Shown in pieces: positions 35,142 through 44,819 of a DNA stretch of 48,219 bases (position 1 is the stretch's first letter; each line of letters begins with the position of its first letter). The DNA comes from Pelagibacteraceae bacterium. GTDB taxonomy: Bacteria; Pseudomonadota; Alphaproteobacteria; Pelagibacterales; Pelagibacteraceae. The stretch lies in contig JAGFWA010000001.1 in the NCBI GenBank assembly GCA_017640245.1, positions 1-48,219 of the forward strand, given 5' to 3'. The translations under genes and the position numbers were made by a program. Under the pieces are notes generated by a model. The model saw nothing but the letters and a program-made list of their open reading frames with translations, was not told the DNA's origin and made no database searches.

Positions 35142-36341
35142 TTAAAAAAAACGTGAAAAAAAACCCGAAATTACTGACTTTTTTTTATTGGTAAATGGGA
35201 TAGCCTCTTTATGCCAACCTTTAAGAATTAATTCCGCTGCACCTGACAAAGCTGAAAAATCATCAAGCGGGAACCATTTAGATAAAATCTTATTTTGTTC
35301 TATATTATTTAAAGAATTTTTAAATAGATCTCCTAAATTATTGAAAACACATTTGTCTTCAAAAAAAACGTAAATGAACGGAACTTTATTGTCTAGATAA
35401 TTTAAATTTTTATTTTTATTAAAAATATAATTTATCATTTCTTCTATTCTTGCATCAATAATGCTTTTTAAATGATTAACGCTTAACTTCGTAAAATCTG
35501 ATTTTATAAAAAATTTCTTATCTAGATGTTTGACTCTTTCTTTTTGTAGATTGTTAAAATTTAATTCATTAAATATTAATCTAATTTCATCTTTTTTTAA
35601 TGAGCATAGCTGAGCAATATCCCTATAGATTGAATTTGTTCCAAAGGGAAAAGTTTTTAGAAAAGTTAAAGAAGAGTCTTCATAAAGAGAAACGCTGCTC
35701 AACTCGCTATCAAAATGAATTATTGCAAAATTTTTTAAATCTTTATTTTTATTTAGTAAATCTAATCCAGAAACAAGGGGTTTGCTAATGATTCTATCAA
35801 CTTTTAAATCACTGTTATCAAAAAGAGCATTAATATTTTTTAAATTATTTTTCGGAAGAGAAAGAAATGTCATGTGCAAACTTAGATGGTCACCAAATAT
35901 ATTTAAAGGAATTTTTTCTTGTTTTGTTTTATCCAAGATAAAATTTGAATTTAGTATATGTAATACTGAATTTTTTTCTTGGTTTTTCATAACAGAACTT
36001 TTAGCTTCGTTTAAAATATAATCTAAATCACTTTTTTCAACTTTGGATCCGTTAAGTTGCTTAAACCCAGTTATATTTGTACAGAGAATTTCTTTTTGAT
36101 TAATTACGACAGATATCTTCCTAAAAATTTTATCAACTTCTTTTTCTATTTCTTCCAAATCTTTACTTATAAGTTTACCAGCATTTTTAATATCTAAAAT
36201 TTTTCCTGCTTGAATTTCTATATTGTTAGATATTTTTTTACTTAAAATCTCACAGTCCAATTTGTTGTTTAATCGAAAAACTGCATACTTAATTTGTTTA
36301 TCATCTATTTCTGCTATCAATTTTTCTTGGTTGGCTTCCAT
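35142..36341 (-). CDS. ftsA: Divergent FtsA-like cell division protein
   Basis: FtsA is the actin-like protein that tethers FtsZ to the membrane. This 399-residue product occupies the ftsA slot after ftsQ, and local patterns match: FPFGTNSIYRDIA at about 231-243 (family G-G-x-x-I-T-x-D-I-A), SGAAELIL at 366-373, and an amphipathic C-terminus ISGFFSRFF that would serve as membrane anchor. The nucleotide motifs are eroded. The phosphate 1 region reads AEIDDKQI without the usual Gly, the phosphate 2 region near 206-218 reads AIIHFDSELSSVS without a GGG pattern, and the adenosine motif near 322-335 reads FIYVFFEDKCVFNN without GG. ATP binding is therefore doubtful. The next gene downstream is lpxC, not ftsZ. 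Confidence is lower for function than for homology. Confidence 0.75.
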   Translation of the reverse strand: MEANQEKLIAEIDDKQIKYAVFRLNNKLDCEILSKKISNNIEIQAGKILDIKNAGKLISKDLEEIEKEVDKIFRKISVVINQKEILCTNITGFKQLNGSKVEKSDLDYILNEAKSSVMKNQEKNSVLHILNSNFILDKTKQEKIPLNIFGDHLSLHMTFLSLPKNNLKNINALFDNSDLKVDRIISKPLVSGLDLLNKNKDLKNFAIIHFDSELSSVSLYEDSSLTFLKTFPFGTNSIYRDIAQLCSLKKDEIRLIFNELNFNNLQKERVKHLDKKFFIKSDFTKLSVNHLKSIIDARIEEMINYIFNKNKNLNYLDNKVPFIYVFFEDKCVFNNLGDLFKNSLNNIEQNKILSKWFPLDDFSALSGAAELILKGWHKEAIPFTNKKKSVISGFFSRFF

Positions 36342-37022
36342 CTATTTTATTATTAGTTGTCCATTAACTCTAAAATCAAAAACTCTGAATTTTTTAAAAT
36401 TTTCTGTTTCATAAATAGATAAAAATTTTTTAAGTGATTTTTCATAATTTGTAGAAGGTAATTTGATTAATTTACCATCCTTTAAAATAATATCCCATCT
36501 TTTAATATCAAAATAGTTAAAATATTTTATTAATTCTATTTCAAAACCAGCGGCTTCAAGGGATGGGTAAAAAGTAAAAAAAATTTTGTCTGCATTTTCT
36601 CCAAATACTAACGGTAAATCATTAAACTGTTTTTTATTGTAGTTATTTATAATTTTCCCATGATCCGTCAAAATATATTCCTTTTGATTTTTTTCATCGA
36701 CAAAAATCCCAATTATTTTAAACTCTTTTATAGTTATTTTTATTTTATCTGGATAAATCTTTTTTACTTTGATTTCTTTAACTAGTTCTAAGTTGTCGAT
36801 TAACTTTCTGAATTGTTTTTGATTAGTAAAAATTATATTTTTTTCTTTGAGTGGATTAAATTTTTCTTCTATCTCTTTTCTATCTGAATTTTGAATACCT
36901 TCAATTTCTATTTTTTTTATTTTGAAAAAAGAACTGACTAAGTTTTCTTTTGAGTCAAAGTTATAGGTGGTAAGAACAATTAGTAAAAATAACCATAAAA
37001 AAAAGCTTTTTTTTCTTTTCAT
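36342..37022 (-). CDS. ftsQ: FtsQ/DivIB division protein
   Basis: Bitopic inner membrane protein that links early and late divisome proteins. One membrane segment lies at about residues 5-22 after a basic KRKKS start. A POTRA domain follows (IKKIEIEGIQNSDRKEIEEK, about 32-51), then the FtsQ beta domain (IYPDKIKITIKEFKIIG near 84-100). At 226 residues it is shorter than typical alphaproteobacterial FtsQ, mainly through a missing N-terminal cytoplasmic region. It overlaps ddl by 4 bp and abuts ftsA. Confidence 0.87.
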   Translation of the reverse strand: MKRKKSFFLWLFLLIVLTTYNFDSKENLVSSFFKIKKIEIEGIQNSDRKEIEEKFNPLKEKNIIFTNQKQFRKLIDNLELVKEIKVKKIYPDKIKITIKEFKIIGIFVDEKNQKEYILTDHGKIINNYNKKQFNDLPLVFGENADKIFFTFYPSLEAAGFEIELIKYFNYFDIKRWDIILKDGKLIKLPSTNYEKSLKKFLSIYETENFKKFRVFDFRVNGQLIIK

Positions 37023-37945
37023 CTATTCAAACTAGAATCATTGACCATCCATTTTACCAATTTCACAAATGAAATTTTGGAATATTTGGCTATCTCAGGA
37101 ACAAGTGACAAACTAGTCATTCCTGGTTGAGTATTTGCTTCTAAAGCATAAAACTGATTTTTATAAAACCTAAAGTCGCATCTTACAATGCCCTTGCATT
37201 TTAAGATTTTATTAATTTTTTCCGAAATTTTTAACACTTCTTTGTACTTATTTTTCGGAATTTCCGCAGGCATAATATGTAAAGTTTTGGCTGATTTTTT
37301 ATATTTTGCATCATAATCATAAAATTCTCTCCTCGGTCTTAATTCTATGGCTCCTATTGACCTGCCACCCATAAGAGCAACCTGAATTTCCTTTCCCGGA
37401 ATAAATGTTTCAAATATTAAATTTTTATATTTTTTCTTCAGCTTATTAAAATGATTTTTTAATGAACTTAAAGTTTTACATATTTTTACTCCAACGCTTG
37501 ATCCTTCGTCATTTGGTTTTATAACCACAGGAAATTTAAGTTTATTTTTTTTAATTTTACTTTTTAAATTTGCGTCAGAATAATCTCTTTCACTTAAAAA
37601 AAAATAATTTGGCGTTCTAATCCTATGTTTAATAAACAGTTGTTTGGAAAGAAACTTATTCATTGCAATCATTGAAGATAAAACGCCAGAATGAGTATAG
37701 GGTATTCCTAGATATTCGAAAAAACTTTGAATCTGACCATCTTCTCCATTTTTTCCATGAAGAGCATTAAATATTACATCTGCTTTATGCTTCTTTATAT
37801 CGTTTAAAGATGAAAATTTTGGATCAAATTTTTTAACACGATAACCTATTTTTTTTAAAGCCTTTATGCATGATTTTCCAGTTTCCAAACTCACTTCTCT
37901 TTCTTTAGAAGTGCCACCTAAAATAACAAGAATTTTTTTAGACAA
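37019..37945 (-). CDS. ddl: D-alanine--D-alanine ligase
   Basis: ATP-grasp ligase producing the D-Ala-D-Ala dipeptide for peptidoglycan. The N-terminal GGTSKEREVSLETGKS (about 10-25) binds D-Ala. NALHGKNGEDGQIQ follows near 59-72, and KPNDEGSSVGV near 145-155 is the ATP-grasp loop. The metal-binding RCDFRFY and EANTQPGMT blocks lie near the C-terminus. The length of 308 is normal. It lies 2 bp after murB and overlaps ftsQ by 4 bp. Confidence 0.97.
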   Translation of the reverse strand: MSKKILVILGGTSKEREVSLETGKSCIKALKKIGYRVKKFDPKFSSLNDIKKHKADVIFNALHGKNGEDGQIQSFFEYLGIPYTHSGVLSSMIAMNKFLSKQLFIKHRIRTPNYFFLSERDYSDANLKSKIKKNKLKFPVVIKPNDEGSSVGVKICKTLSSLKNHFNKLKKKYKNLIFETFIPGKEIQVALMGGRSIGAIELRPRREFYDYDAKYKKSAKTLHIMPAEIPKNKYKEVLKISEKINKILKCKGIVRCDFRFYKNQFYALEANTQPGMTSLSLVPEIAKYSKISFVKLVKWMVNDSSLNR

Positions 37946-37947
37946 TT

Positions 37948-38820
37948 TTATTTCTCTCCAATTATTTTTATTTCTAACTCTAAATTTATACCTGTTTTTA
38001 AAAACACTTTTTTTCTAACTTCTTCAATTAAATTTTCGATATCTGATGAGGTGGCACTACCATTGTTTAAAAAAAAGTTACTGTGTTGTGATGACATTCG
38101 AGCTCCTCCTATATTTAAATTTGAACAATTTGACGATCTTATAAGCTTCCATGCCTTTTTATCTTGAGGATTTTTAAATGTGCTACCACAAGTTTTAATT
38201 TTGTTTGGTTGACTTTCTTTCTTTTGATTTATTAATTTCATTTGTCTACTTTCTATTTCTCTTTTATTTAATGCCCCCCCTTCAAATACTGCGCTTAAAA
38301 TTATTAAATCCTTTGGTAAATTATTTCCTCTGTAAAAAAATTTTACATCGTCTTTATTAAATGATTTTAAATTTCCGCTAAAATTTATACCTTTTAGTGA
38401 AAAAAAAATTTGAGATATATCGTAGTCATAACAGCCACTATTCATTGTTATTGCACCACCAATACTGCCTGGTATACAGGACAAAAATTCAAATCCTGTT
38501 ATGGATTTTTGTTTAGCAAAATCAGAAAGTTTTTTATCCAAAGTAGCTGCTCCTACTTCAATTTTGTTATTATTTAATAACTTGATGTAATTAAAACCGG
38601 CTCCAAGTTTAATTATAACTCCGTTAAAACCAGAATCTCGAAAAAGAGTATTTGAACCAGCTCCTAGAATATGAATTTTTTTATTTTTTTTATTATATTT
38701 TTCTAGAAATTTTTTAAGATCTAATGCAGATTTTGGTTTAAAGAATATTTTTGCAAATCCTCCCAGGCCAAACCAGCTATATTTTGAAAGTTTTTCATTT
38801 TTATAAACTAAATTGTCCAT
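37948..38820 (-). CDS. murB: UDP-N-acetylenolpyruvoylglucosamine reductase
   Basis: FAD-dependent reductase that forms UDP-MurNAc. FAD-contacting blocks are visible: LGAGSNTLFRDSGFNG (about 52-67) and CIPGSIGGAITMNSGCYD (about 111-128). The substrate-site CGSTFKNP supplies the catalytic Ser, and the C-terminal ELEIKIIG the catalytic Glu. The length of 290 is typical of type II MurB. The gap to murC is one base and to ddl two. Confidence 0.97.
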   Translation of the reverse strand: MDNLVYKNEKLSKYSWFGLGGFAKIFFKPKSALDLKKFLEKYNKKNKKIHILGAGSNTLFRDSGFNGVIIKLGAGFNYIKLLNNNKIEVGAATLDKKLSDFAKQKSITGFEFLSCIPGSIGGAITMNSGCYDYDISQIFFSLKGINFSGNLKSFNKDDVKFFYRGNNLPKDLIILSAVFEGGALNKREIESRQMKLINQKKESQPNKIKTCGSTFKNPQDKKAWKLIRSSNCSNLNIGGARMSSQHSNFFLNNGSATSSDIENLIEEVRKKVFLKTGINLELEIKIIGEK

Positions 38821-38821
38821 T

Positions 38822-40216
38822 TTATAAATTCATCTCTCTTATCCATTTTGAAATAGATCCGGCCCCCAAACATATTACTATTTCGTTACTTAATAAATTT
38901 TTTATAAAAAACTTTCTCAAATCGATCTCATTTTTAATCGTTATTACCTGAACTTTAGAATTTCTGGATATTAATTTAGCAAAATTCATTTCGTCATATT
39001 GTTTGTCAATTTTTTCTCCAGCAGAGTACACTGGAGACAAAATCACTAAATCGGAATTTTTAAAGGATGAAGCAAATTCATTTTTTAATAATTTTAATCT
39101 TGAATATCTATGTGGTTGAAAAACAGCAATTATCTTTCTTTTCTTATCAGAAGTTATTTTAATGCTTTTTAATACAGATTGAATTTCTGTTGGATGGTGA
39201 GCATAGTCATCGAAAAATTCTCTTCCATTAATTTTAAAAACTTTTGTTAATCTCCTTTGAATGCCGCTAAATTTTTTCAATGAAGTTTTTATAACATTTA
39301 TGCTGATTCCTATATGCAAACAAAGAGCTATAGAGGCTGCTGAGTTTAAAACATTGTGTGAACCAATTAAATTTAATTTTATTTTTTTTATAGTAATTTT
39401 TTTTACTCCTGGCAGTGATATCCTTAGGTCAAAGATTGAATAATTTTTTTTATAAATTGCATTAAAAACTTGAAAATTTGCTCGTGTAGAAAATCCATAA
39501 GTTAAAAAGTTTTTCTTATTAATTTTTGGAATTATTTTTTTCAACTGATAGTCATCTATGCAAACAAATGCTTTTCCGGCAGCTGGAGTTTTATTTAAAA
39601 ATTTAATAAAAGAGTTTTTTAAATTATTAAAATTTTTATAAAAATCAATATGCTCTTTGTCAATATTTGTTACCACTGAATAATTAATTGGCAAATTTAA
39701 GAAACTGCCATCAGATTCATCCGCCTCTAAAACCGCCCAATCGCTTTTGCCTAATCTTGCGTTGCTATTTAAAGAATTAATTACTCCTCCGTTTATAATT
39801 GTAGGATCTAATTTAGCCTCTGATAATATTTTTGAAATTAAAGATGTGGTAGTAGTTTTTCCATGAGAGCCTGTGATTACAATATTTTTTTTTAATGAAA
39901 CTACGTGCGCTAACATTTCTCCTCTTTTCAAAATGGTTAGTTTTCTCTTTTTTGCCGCTATAATTTCTGGATTATTGTTCTTAATGGCTGATGATTTAAC
40001 AACAATTGTGCAATTGTTAATATTTTTTTTGTTATGAGAAGAAAATATTTTGATACCAATTTTTTTACATCTTTCGACATTTTTACTTCTCGATATATCG
40101 CTACCTTGAATTTTAAATCCTAAAGTATTCATTACTTGAGCTAGGCCACTCATTCCTATGCCTCCGATTCCAATAAAATGAATTCTCTCGTTTAATCCTA
40201 TTGCAGTTTTATACAT
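38822..40216 (-). CDS. murC: UDP-N-acetylmuramate--L-alanine ligase
   Basis: Adds L-Ala to UDP-MurNAc. The N-terminal Rossmann-like GIGGIGMSGLAQVM is at about 16-29. The ATP-binding loop GSHGKTTTT lies at 116-124, with EADESDGSF near 184-192. The C-terminal domain has DDYAHHPTEI near 345, as in all MurC. The length of 464 is normal. It overlaps murG by 8 bp. Confidence 0.98.
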   Translation of the reverse strand: MYKTAIGLNERIHFIGIGGIGMSGLAQVMNTLGFKIQGSDISRSKNVERCKKIGIKIFSSHNKKNINNCTIVVKSSAIKNNNPEIIAAKKRKLTILKRGEMLAHVVSLKKNIVITGSHGKTTTTSLISKILSEAKLDPTIINGGVINSLNSNARLGKSDWAVLEADESDGSFLNLPINYSVVTNIDKEHIDFYKNFNNLKNSFIKFLNKTPAAGKAFVCIDDYQLKKIIPKINKKNFLTYGFSTRANFQVFNAIYKKNYSIFDLRISLPGVKKITIKKIKLNLIGSHNVLNSAASIALCLHIGISINVIKTSLKKFSGIQRRLTKVFKINGREFFDDYAHHPTEIQSVLKSIKITSDKKRKIIAVFQPHRYSRLKLLKNEFASSFKNSDLVILSPVYSAGEKIDKQYDEMNFAKLISRNSKVQVITIKNEIDLRKFFIKNLLSNEIVICLGAGSISKWIREMNL

Positions 40217-41297
40217 TTAAAGTTGTTTTAATTAATTTATGAATTTTTGAAATTGCATCTTTGTCTGAATGTTCGCTCATTTTTTTTTTTAATGAAAGCA
40301 ATTTTTTCCTATCTTTATTTAAATCTTTAAGAATTTTAAAGAGTTTATCATGAATAAATTTTTCCTCTAACAAAAAACAATATCCTTTGTTTTTGAAATA
40401 AAATGCATTTTCAAATTGATGATTGTCAGTTGAAGAAGGCAAGGGTATTGCGACAAACGGAATTCTTAAATTTATTAATTCGGCTATAGACGAAGCTCCA
40501 GATCTCGTGATCGCCAAGTCTGTTTTTTGATAATATTCAAATAAATCGTCAGAAAAAGAAAATAATTTAAAATCTATATTGAGTTTTGTATAGGTTTTTT
40601 TTATTTCATTTCTATCTACATCTGAACATTGTTGATATATTTTAAATTTAATATTGTTTTTACAACAATTTTTAATAACAATTGGTAGCACCTCAGAAAA
40701 AATTTTAGCCGATTGACTTCCTCCAATTATTAAAATTGACAGTTCTTTTTTATCTAATTCGAAATCATTTTTTTCTAAATTAAAAATTTGACTCCTTAAT
40801 AAATAGCCTGAAAAAAAAACCTTGTGTTTATATTTAGAATCTATACCGCTAATACTATTAGTGGAAACTAATATTTTTTTTACGAATGGCAGAAGAAATT
40901 TATTTGCTCTTCCTAAAATTAAATTATTTTCATAAATTAGTACTGGCACTCTAAGAAAACAAGCGGCCAAACAAACTGGAAAAGATGAGTACCCGCCCAT
41001 ACCAATGACTATTTTAGGTTTTAGTTTGATAATCATGGCAAAAGAATAAATTGTAGAAAAAATAATATTTACAACTGCAGTAAAAATTTTGAGTATATTT
41101 TTATTAAAAATTGTATTTGAATTAATTATTTTAATATTAATATTGTCAAGATTTTTCAAATATTTAAGTCCTCTTCTATCCGTAGTGATTTCAATGTCAT
41201 ATTCTTCTTTTAAAAAATCTGCCAAACTAAGTGAGGGAAAAATATGACCCCCTGTGCCTCCAGTAGCTATAATAATTTTTTTATTGTTTTGGCTCAT
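40209..41297 (-). CDS. murG: UDP-GlcNAc:lipid I N-acetylglucosaminyltransferase MurG
   Basis: GT-B glycosyltransferase that makes lipid II on the cytoplasmic face of the membrane. The first Gly-rich loop GGTGGHIFPSLSLA is at about 13-26. The second domain shows IIGGSQSAKIF near 190 and the donor-site ITRSGASSIAEL near 265, with a PLPSSTDNHQ motif close behind. The length of 362 is normal. The start adjoins the ftsW stop with no gap, and the end overlaps murC. Confidence 0.97.
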   Translation of the reverse strand: MSQNNKKIIIATGGTGGHIFPSLSLADFLKEEYDIEITTDRRGLKYLKNLDNINIKIINSNTIFNKNILKIFTAVVNIIFSTIYSFAMIIKLKPKIVIGMGGYSSFPVCLAACFLRVPVLIYENNLILGRANKFLLPFVKKILVSTNSISGIDSKYKHKVFFSGYLLRSQIFNLEKNDFELDKKELSILIIGGSQSAKIFSEVLPIVIKNCCKNNIKFKIYQQCSDVDRNEIKKTYTKLNIDFKLFSFSDDLFEYYQKTDLAITRSGASSIAELINLRIPFVAIPLPSSTDNHQFENAFYFKNKGYCFLLEEKFIHDKLFKILKDLNKDRKKLLSLKKKMSEHSDKDAISKIHKLIKTTLNV

Positions 41298-42437
41298 TTA
41301 GTTTTTTACTCCCAAAGATGTATAATTTAGTATGACTCCAGCAAGAACTCCGCTGGATAATAAAGATGAACCACCATAACTTAAAAACGGAAGTGTCATT
41401 CCAGTTGTTGGTAACAAGTTTGCATTAACACCAACGTGAATAAAGGTTTGAAAAACTAATAATGAACTTAAACCACAAAGAGAAAGCTTATAAAGATTAT
41501 TTGATGAATTTATAATTTTTTTAACTATCCTGAATGTAATAAAAAGAAAAATTGAAATAACAAATATTGAAACTATTGAACCAAATTCTTCACTTATAAC
41601 CGCAATGATATAATCGGTGTGTGCTTCGGGTACACTCTCCTTTAATATACCTTCGCCCATGCCCTCCCCTTTAAGACCTCCTTGTTTAATAGCCTCAATA
41701 GCTTTTTGAGATTGAGAATTATCTGTTTTGGTTGGATCGAAGAAAGATGTGATTCTCGTAATAATATAACTAAATTTTTCTGGAGCCAGGTATAGTAAAA
41801 TGAGAAATAGAAAAATAACAAAAATAAAAAGTAAGAAAAGAAATAAAATGTTTACACCTGAAACAAAAATTAAAGAAATCCAAGTACAAATTAATAGAAT
41901 AGATTGTCCTAGATCTGGTTGTAGAATAAGTAATAAAACAATAGCTGATAATAAGATAAAAGAAATAAAATATGATAAATTCATATTTTTTATCCATTTT
42001 AAACCAATAATTTGTGCAACAATCAGAACAAAAAATGGTTTGGTAAATTCAATTGGTTGAAAACGTAAGCTAAAAAAATTTAACCATCTTTTTGCACCTT
42101 TAATTTCAACTCCAACAAAAGGTACAAGCATTAATATTACAAAAAAAATTAAAAAAATTGGTAGCAGGCTTTTGTTTACTAAATCAGTATTAAGTGCTGA
42201 TATAAAAATCATTATAGAGAAAGAAATAGTTGCATATAAAAGGTGTTTTTGAAAAAAAAAATAATATTCTTTACTTAATCTTTCATCGGCCAAAAAAGAT
42301 GTGGAAGAGAAAGAAAAAAAAGATCCAAGAATAAATAATAAAAAAAAACTCACTAAGATTTGCTTGTCTACATTTCTCCAATAGTTTTTAATTTTAAAAA
42401 AACTAAATTTTGATTTTTCAGAAATACTTTCTTGCAT
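41298..42437 (-). CDS. ftsW: FtsW, SEDS-family peptidoglycan glycosyltransferase of the divisome
   Basis: Multi-pass membrane polymerase that works with FtsI in septal wall synthesis. There are about ten membrane segments in 379 residues. SEDS blocks are GAKRWLNFFSLRFQPIEFTK near 114-133, QPDLGQSILLICTW near 175, PEAHTDYIIAVISEEFG near 270, and LPTTGMTLPFLSYGGSSL near the C-terminus. It overlaps murD by 20 bp and adjoins murG. The murD-ftsW-murG order identifies it as FtsW rather than RodA. Confidence 0.97.
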   Translation of the reverse strand: MQESISEKSKFSFFKIKNYWRNVDKQILVSFFLLFILGSFFSFSSTSFLADERLSKEYYFFFQKHLLYATISFSIMIFISALNTDLVNKSLLPIFLIFFVILMLVPFVGVEIKGAKRWLNFFSLRFQPIEFTKPFFVLIVAQIIGLKWIKNMNLSYFISFILLSAIVLLLILQPDLGQSILLICTWISLIFVSGVNILFLFLLFIFVIFLFLILLYLAPEKFSYIITRITSFFDPTKTDNSQSQKAIEAIKQGGLKGEGMGEGILKESVPEAHTDYIIAVISEEFGSIVSIFVISIFLFITFRIVKKIINSSNNLYKLSLCGLSSLLVFQTFIHVGVNANLLPTTGMTLPFLSYGGSSLLSSGVLAGVILNYTSLGVKN

Positions 42438-43731
42438 AATTTATAATTAATTTTTTAAACTGATTTCCTCTTTCTTCAAAATTATTGAACTGATCATAGG
42501 AAGCGCTTGCCGGACTAAAAATAATAAAAATTCTTTCTTTCTTTTTTTGAAGATTAATAAATTTTAATTCTTGATAAATATGTTTTACCGTATTTTTTAA
42601 ATTTAATGTTTCTTTATAATCGATCTTTCCCCTTAATTGTTTCTTAAAAAAACTCCTGTCTTTTCCAATTATGAAAGCCTTAATGATATTTTTCTTTATA
42701 CGATTTAAAAAAAATCTATCTCCATCTTTTTTAAGTCCTCCAAGAATCCATATTATGTTTTTGTAATTTGTTAAACAGCTTTTAGAGGCTTCGAAACTAG
42801 TCGCTTTAGAATCATTTATAAATGATATTTTATTTTTTTTTAAAAATACTTCCTGTCTATGTGGTAAACCCTTAAACTTCTTCAGTGATGAAAAAAAAAA
42901 CTTATCAGCAATCTTAAATTTTTTCATCAAGAGATAGATGAATGATAAATTTTCTACATTATTGCTTGATTTTAAATAATTATTTTTAATTTTGTTCTTT
43001 ATAAATTTCTTAATATTTTTTTTAACAACAAGCAGCGATGCTTTAAATTTTCTTCTTTTGTAAAGATTAACAATTCTTTGATCGTCAAAAACATATGCAA
43101 AATCATTTGTGTTCTGGTATGAAAAAATTTTAAATTTAGCGTTAATGTAATTCTTCATTGTTCCATGCCAGTCTAGATGGTCTTTGGATATATTTAACAA
43201 AATTGCATAGTTTGGTCTTAGATATTTTGAATATTCCAGTTGAAATGAAGACATTTCAATAACTGCTATAGTATTTCTTTGAAAATTGTAATCTAAGATA
43301 GGCTTGCCAATATTTCCTACTGCAACTATGTTATGACCCGAACTTTCCAAAACTCTTTTAATGATGCTGCAAGTTGTGGATTTTCCATTGGTTCCCGTAA
43401 CAATTATAGATTTAAAAAATTTCTTTGTTAAAAAAAATAAGTCTATATCTGTAATAACTTTGTTTTGGTTTTTAAGAAGAGTTTTTTTATATTTAGATTT
43501 CCTTAAACTAATCCCTGGACTAAGTATGATAAAATCAGCTTCATTAATTTTTTTTTTTAATATTCTGGAGTTTTCCTTTATTTTAAATTTTTTCCGTAAA
43601 TTACGGTTGTCATCCCATAAAAAAATATTTTTGGTTCTAGATTTTTTTAAAAATTGACAAACTGACCGGCCTGTTAAACCAAGTCCATAAATTAAAAAAT
43701 TTTTACTTTTTAAAATATTTTGTGACAGCAT
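42418..43731 (-). CDS. murD: UDP-N-acetylmuramoylalanine--D-glutamate ligase
   Basis: Adds D-Glu to UDP-MurNAc-L-Ala. The N-terminal GLGLTGRSVCQFL is at about 16-28. The ATP loop GTNGKST is at 113-119, and the NISKDHLDWH block follows near 181-190. The C-terminal FSPASASYDQFNNFEERG is the family end motif. The length of 437 is normal. It lies one base from mraY and overlaps ftsW by 20 bp. The protein is very lysine-rich, in line with the strong AT bias of this end of the window. Confidence 0.96.
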   Translation of the reverse strand: MLSQNILKSKNFLIYGLGLTGRSVCQFLKKSRTKNIFLWDDNRNLRKKFKIKENSRILKKKINEADFIILSPGISLRKSKYKKTLLKNQNKVITDIDLFFLTKKFFKSIIVTGTNGKSTTCSIIKRVLESSGHNIVAVGNIGKPILDYNFQRNTIAVIEMSSFQLEYSKYLRPNYAILLNISKDHLDWHGTMKNYINAKFKIFSYQNTNDFAYVFDDQRIVNLYKRRKFKASLLVVKKNIKKFIKNKIKNNYLKSSNNVENLSFIYLLMKKFKIADKFFFSSLKKFKGLPHRQEVFLKKNKISFINDSKATSFEASKSCLTNYKNIIWILGGLKKDGDRFFLNRIKKNIIKAFIIGKDRSFFKKQLRGKIDYKETLNLKNTVKHIYQELKFINLQKKKERIFIIFSPASASYDQFNNFEERGNQFKKLIINYARKYF

Positions 43732-43732
43732 T

Positions 43733-44818
43733 TTATCTAAGTTTTAAAGTAGCAAGACCAATCAATGCTAGAATTATTGATATAATCCAAAATCTAATAA
43801 CGACGGTAGATTCTGACCATCCTTTTTTTTCAAAATGGTGGTGAATTGGAGCCATTTTAAAAACTCTTTTTCCTGTAAGTTTAAAAGAAATTACCTGAAT
43901 AATTACTGACGCCGTTTCTAAAACAAACAGTCCTCCAACAATTGCAAGAACGATTTCATGTTTTGCTATAATTGCTACTGACGCAAGAGAACCGCCTAAA
44001 GATAAAGATCCTGTATCGCCCATAAATATTTTAGCCGGCGGTGCGTTGTACCATAAAAAACCTAGACATGAGCCAACAATAGAACCACAGAAAATTGATA
44101 GCTCACCAACATTAGATATGTATTGAATTTGGAGATAGTCAGAAAAAATTGTATTTCCAACTACATAACAAATTAAACTAAAGGATAATGCAACCAACAT
44201 TACCGGTACAGTAGCCAAGCCATCCAGTCCATCAGTTAAATTTACTGCGTTAGATGATCCAATTATTATAAAAATGCCAAACGGAATAAAAAACAAGCCC
44301 ATCTGTAAAACAAGATTTTTAAAAAAAGGAAAGTATAAATTTAGGATATTTTCGTGATCAGAAAAATAAATTAAAATTAAAATAGCAACTAAAGCAATTA
44401 ATAATTGTCCAAAAAGTTTTAATTTAGCATTAATTCCAGAAGAATTTTTAAATTTAATTTTTAAATAATCGTCTGCAAAACCTAGCAACCCAAGGCTGGT
44501 ACAGACAAAAAGTACTATCCATATGTAAATATTTTTTAAGTCCGCCCACATGAGAGTGGAAACAATAATTCCAATTAAGATCATTAACCCTCCCATGGTA
44601 GGTGTTCCCGTTTTTTTTATAATATGATCAATGGGTCCATCTTGCCTAATTGGCCCGGTTATTTGTTTTTTTGAAAAATATTTTATTAACGGATTCCCAA
44701 TTAAAAAAACAATGGTTAAAGATGTGACAACTGATAATCCAATCCTAAATGTAATGTATTTAAACACATTTAAAAAAGAAAAGGTATCAACCAAGGAAGT
44801 TAAAAAACTATAAAGCAT
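43733..44818 (-). CDS. mraY: Phospho-N-acetylmuramoyl-pentapeptide transferase MraY
   Basis: Integral membrane enzyme that transfers phospho-MurNAc-pentapeptide to undecaprenyl phosphate, making lipid I. There are about ten membrane segments over 361 residues. Conserved blocks are KTGTPTMGGLMIL near 50-62, the catalytic DD pair in GFADDYLK near 113-120, NAVNLTDGLDGLA near 190-202, and MAPIHHHFEKKGW near 322-334. It follows the murE-murF fusion gene by one base and precedes murD by one. Confidence 0.98.
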   Translation of the reverse strand: MLYSFLTSLVDTFSFLNVFKYITFRIGLSVVTSLTIVFLIGNPLIKYFSKKQITGPIRQDGPIDHIIKKTGTPTMGGLMILIGIIVSTLMWADLKNIYIWIVLFVCTSLGLLGFADDYLKIKFKNSSGINAKLKLFGQLLIALVAILILIYFSDHENILNLYFPFFKNLVLQMGLFFIPFGIFIIIGSSNAVNLTDGLDGLATVPVMLVALSFSLICYVVGNTIFSDYLQIQYISNVGELSIFCGSIVGSCLGFLWYNAPPAKIFMGDTGSLSLGGSLASVAIIAKHEIVLAIVGGLFVLETASVIIQVISFKLTGKRVFKMAPIHHHFEKKGWSESTVVIRFWIISIILALIGLATLKLR

Positions 44819-44819
44819 T

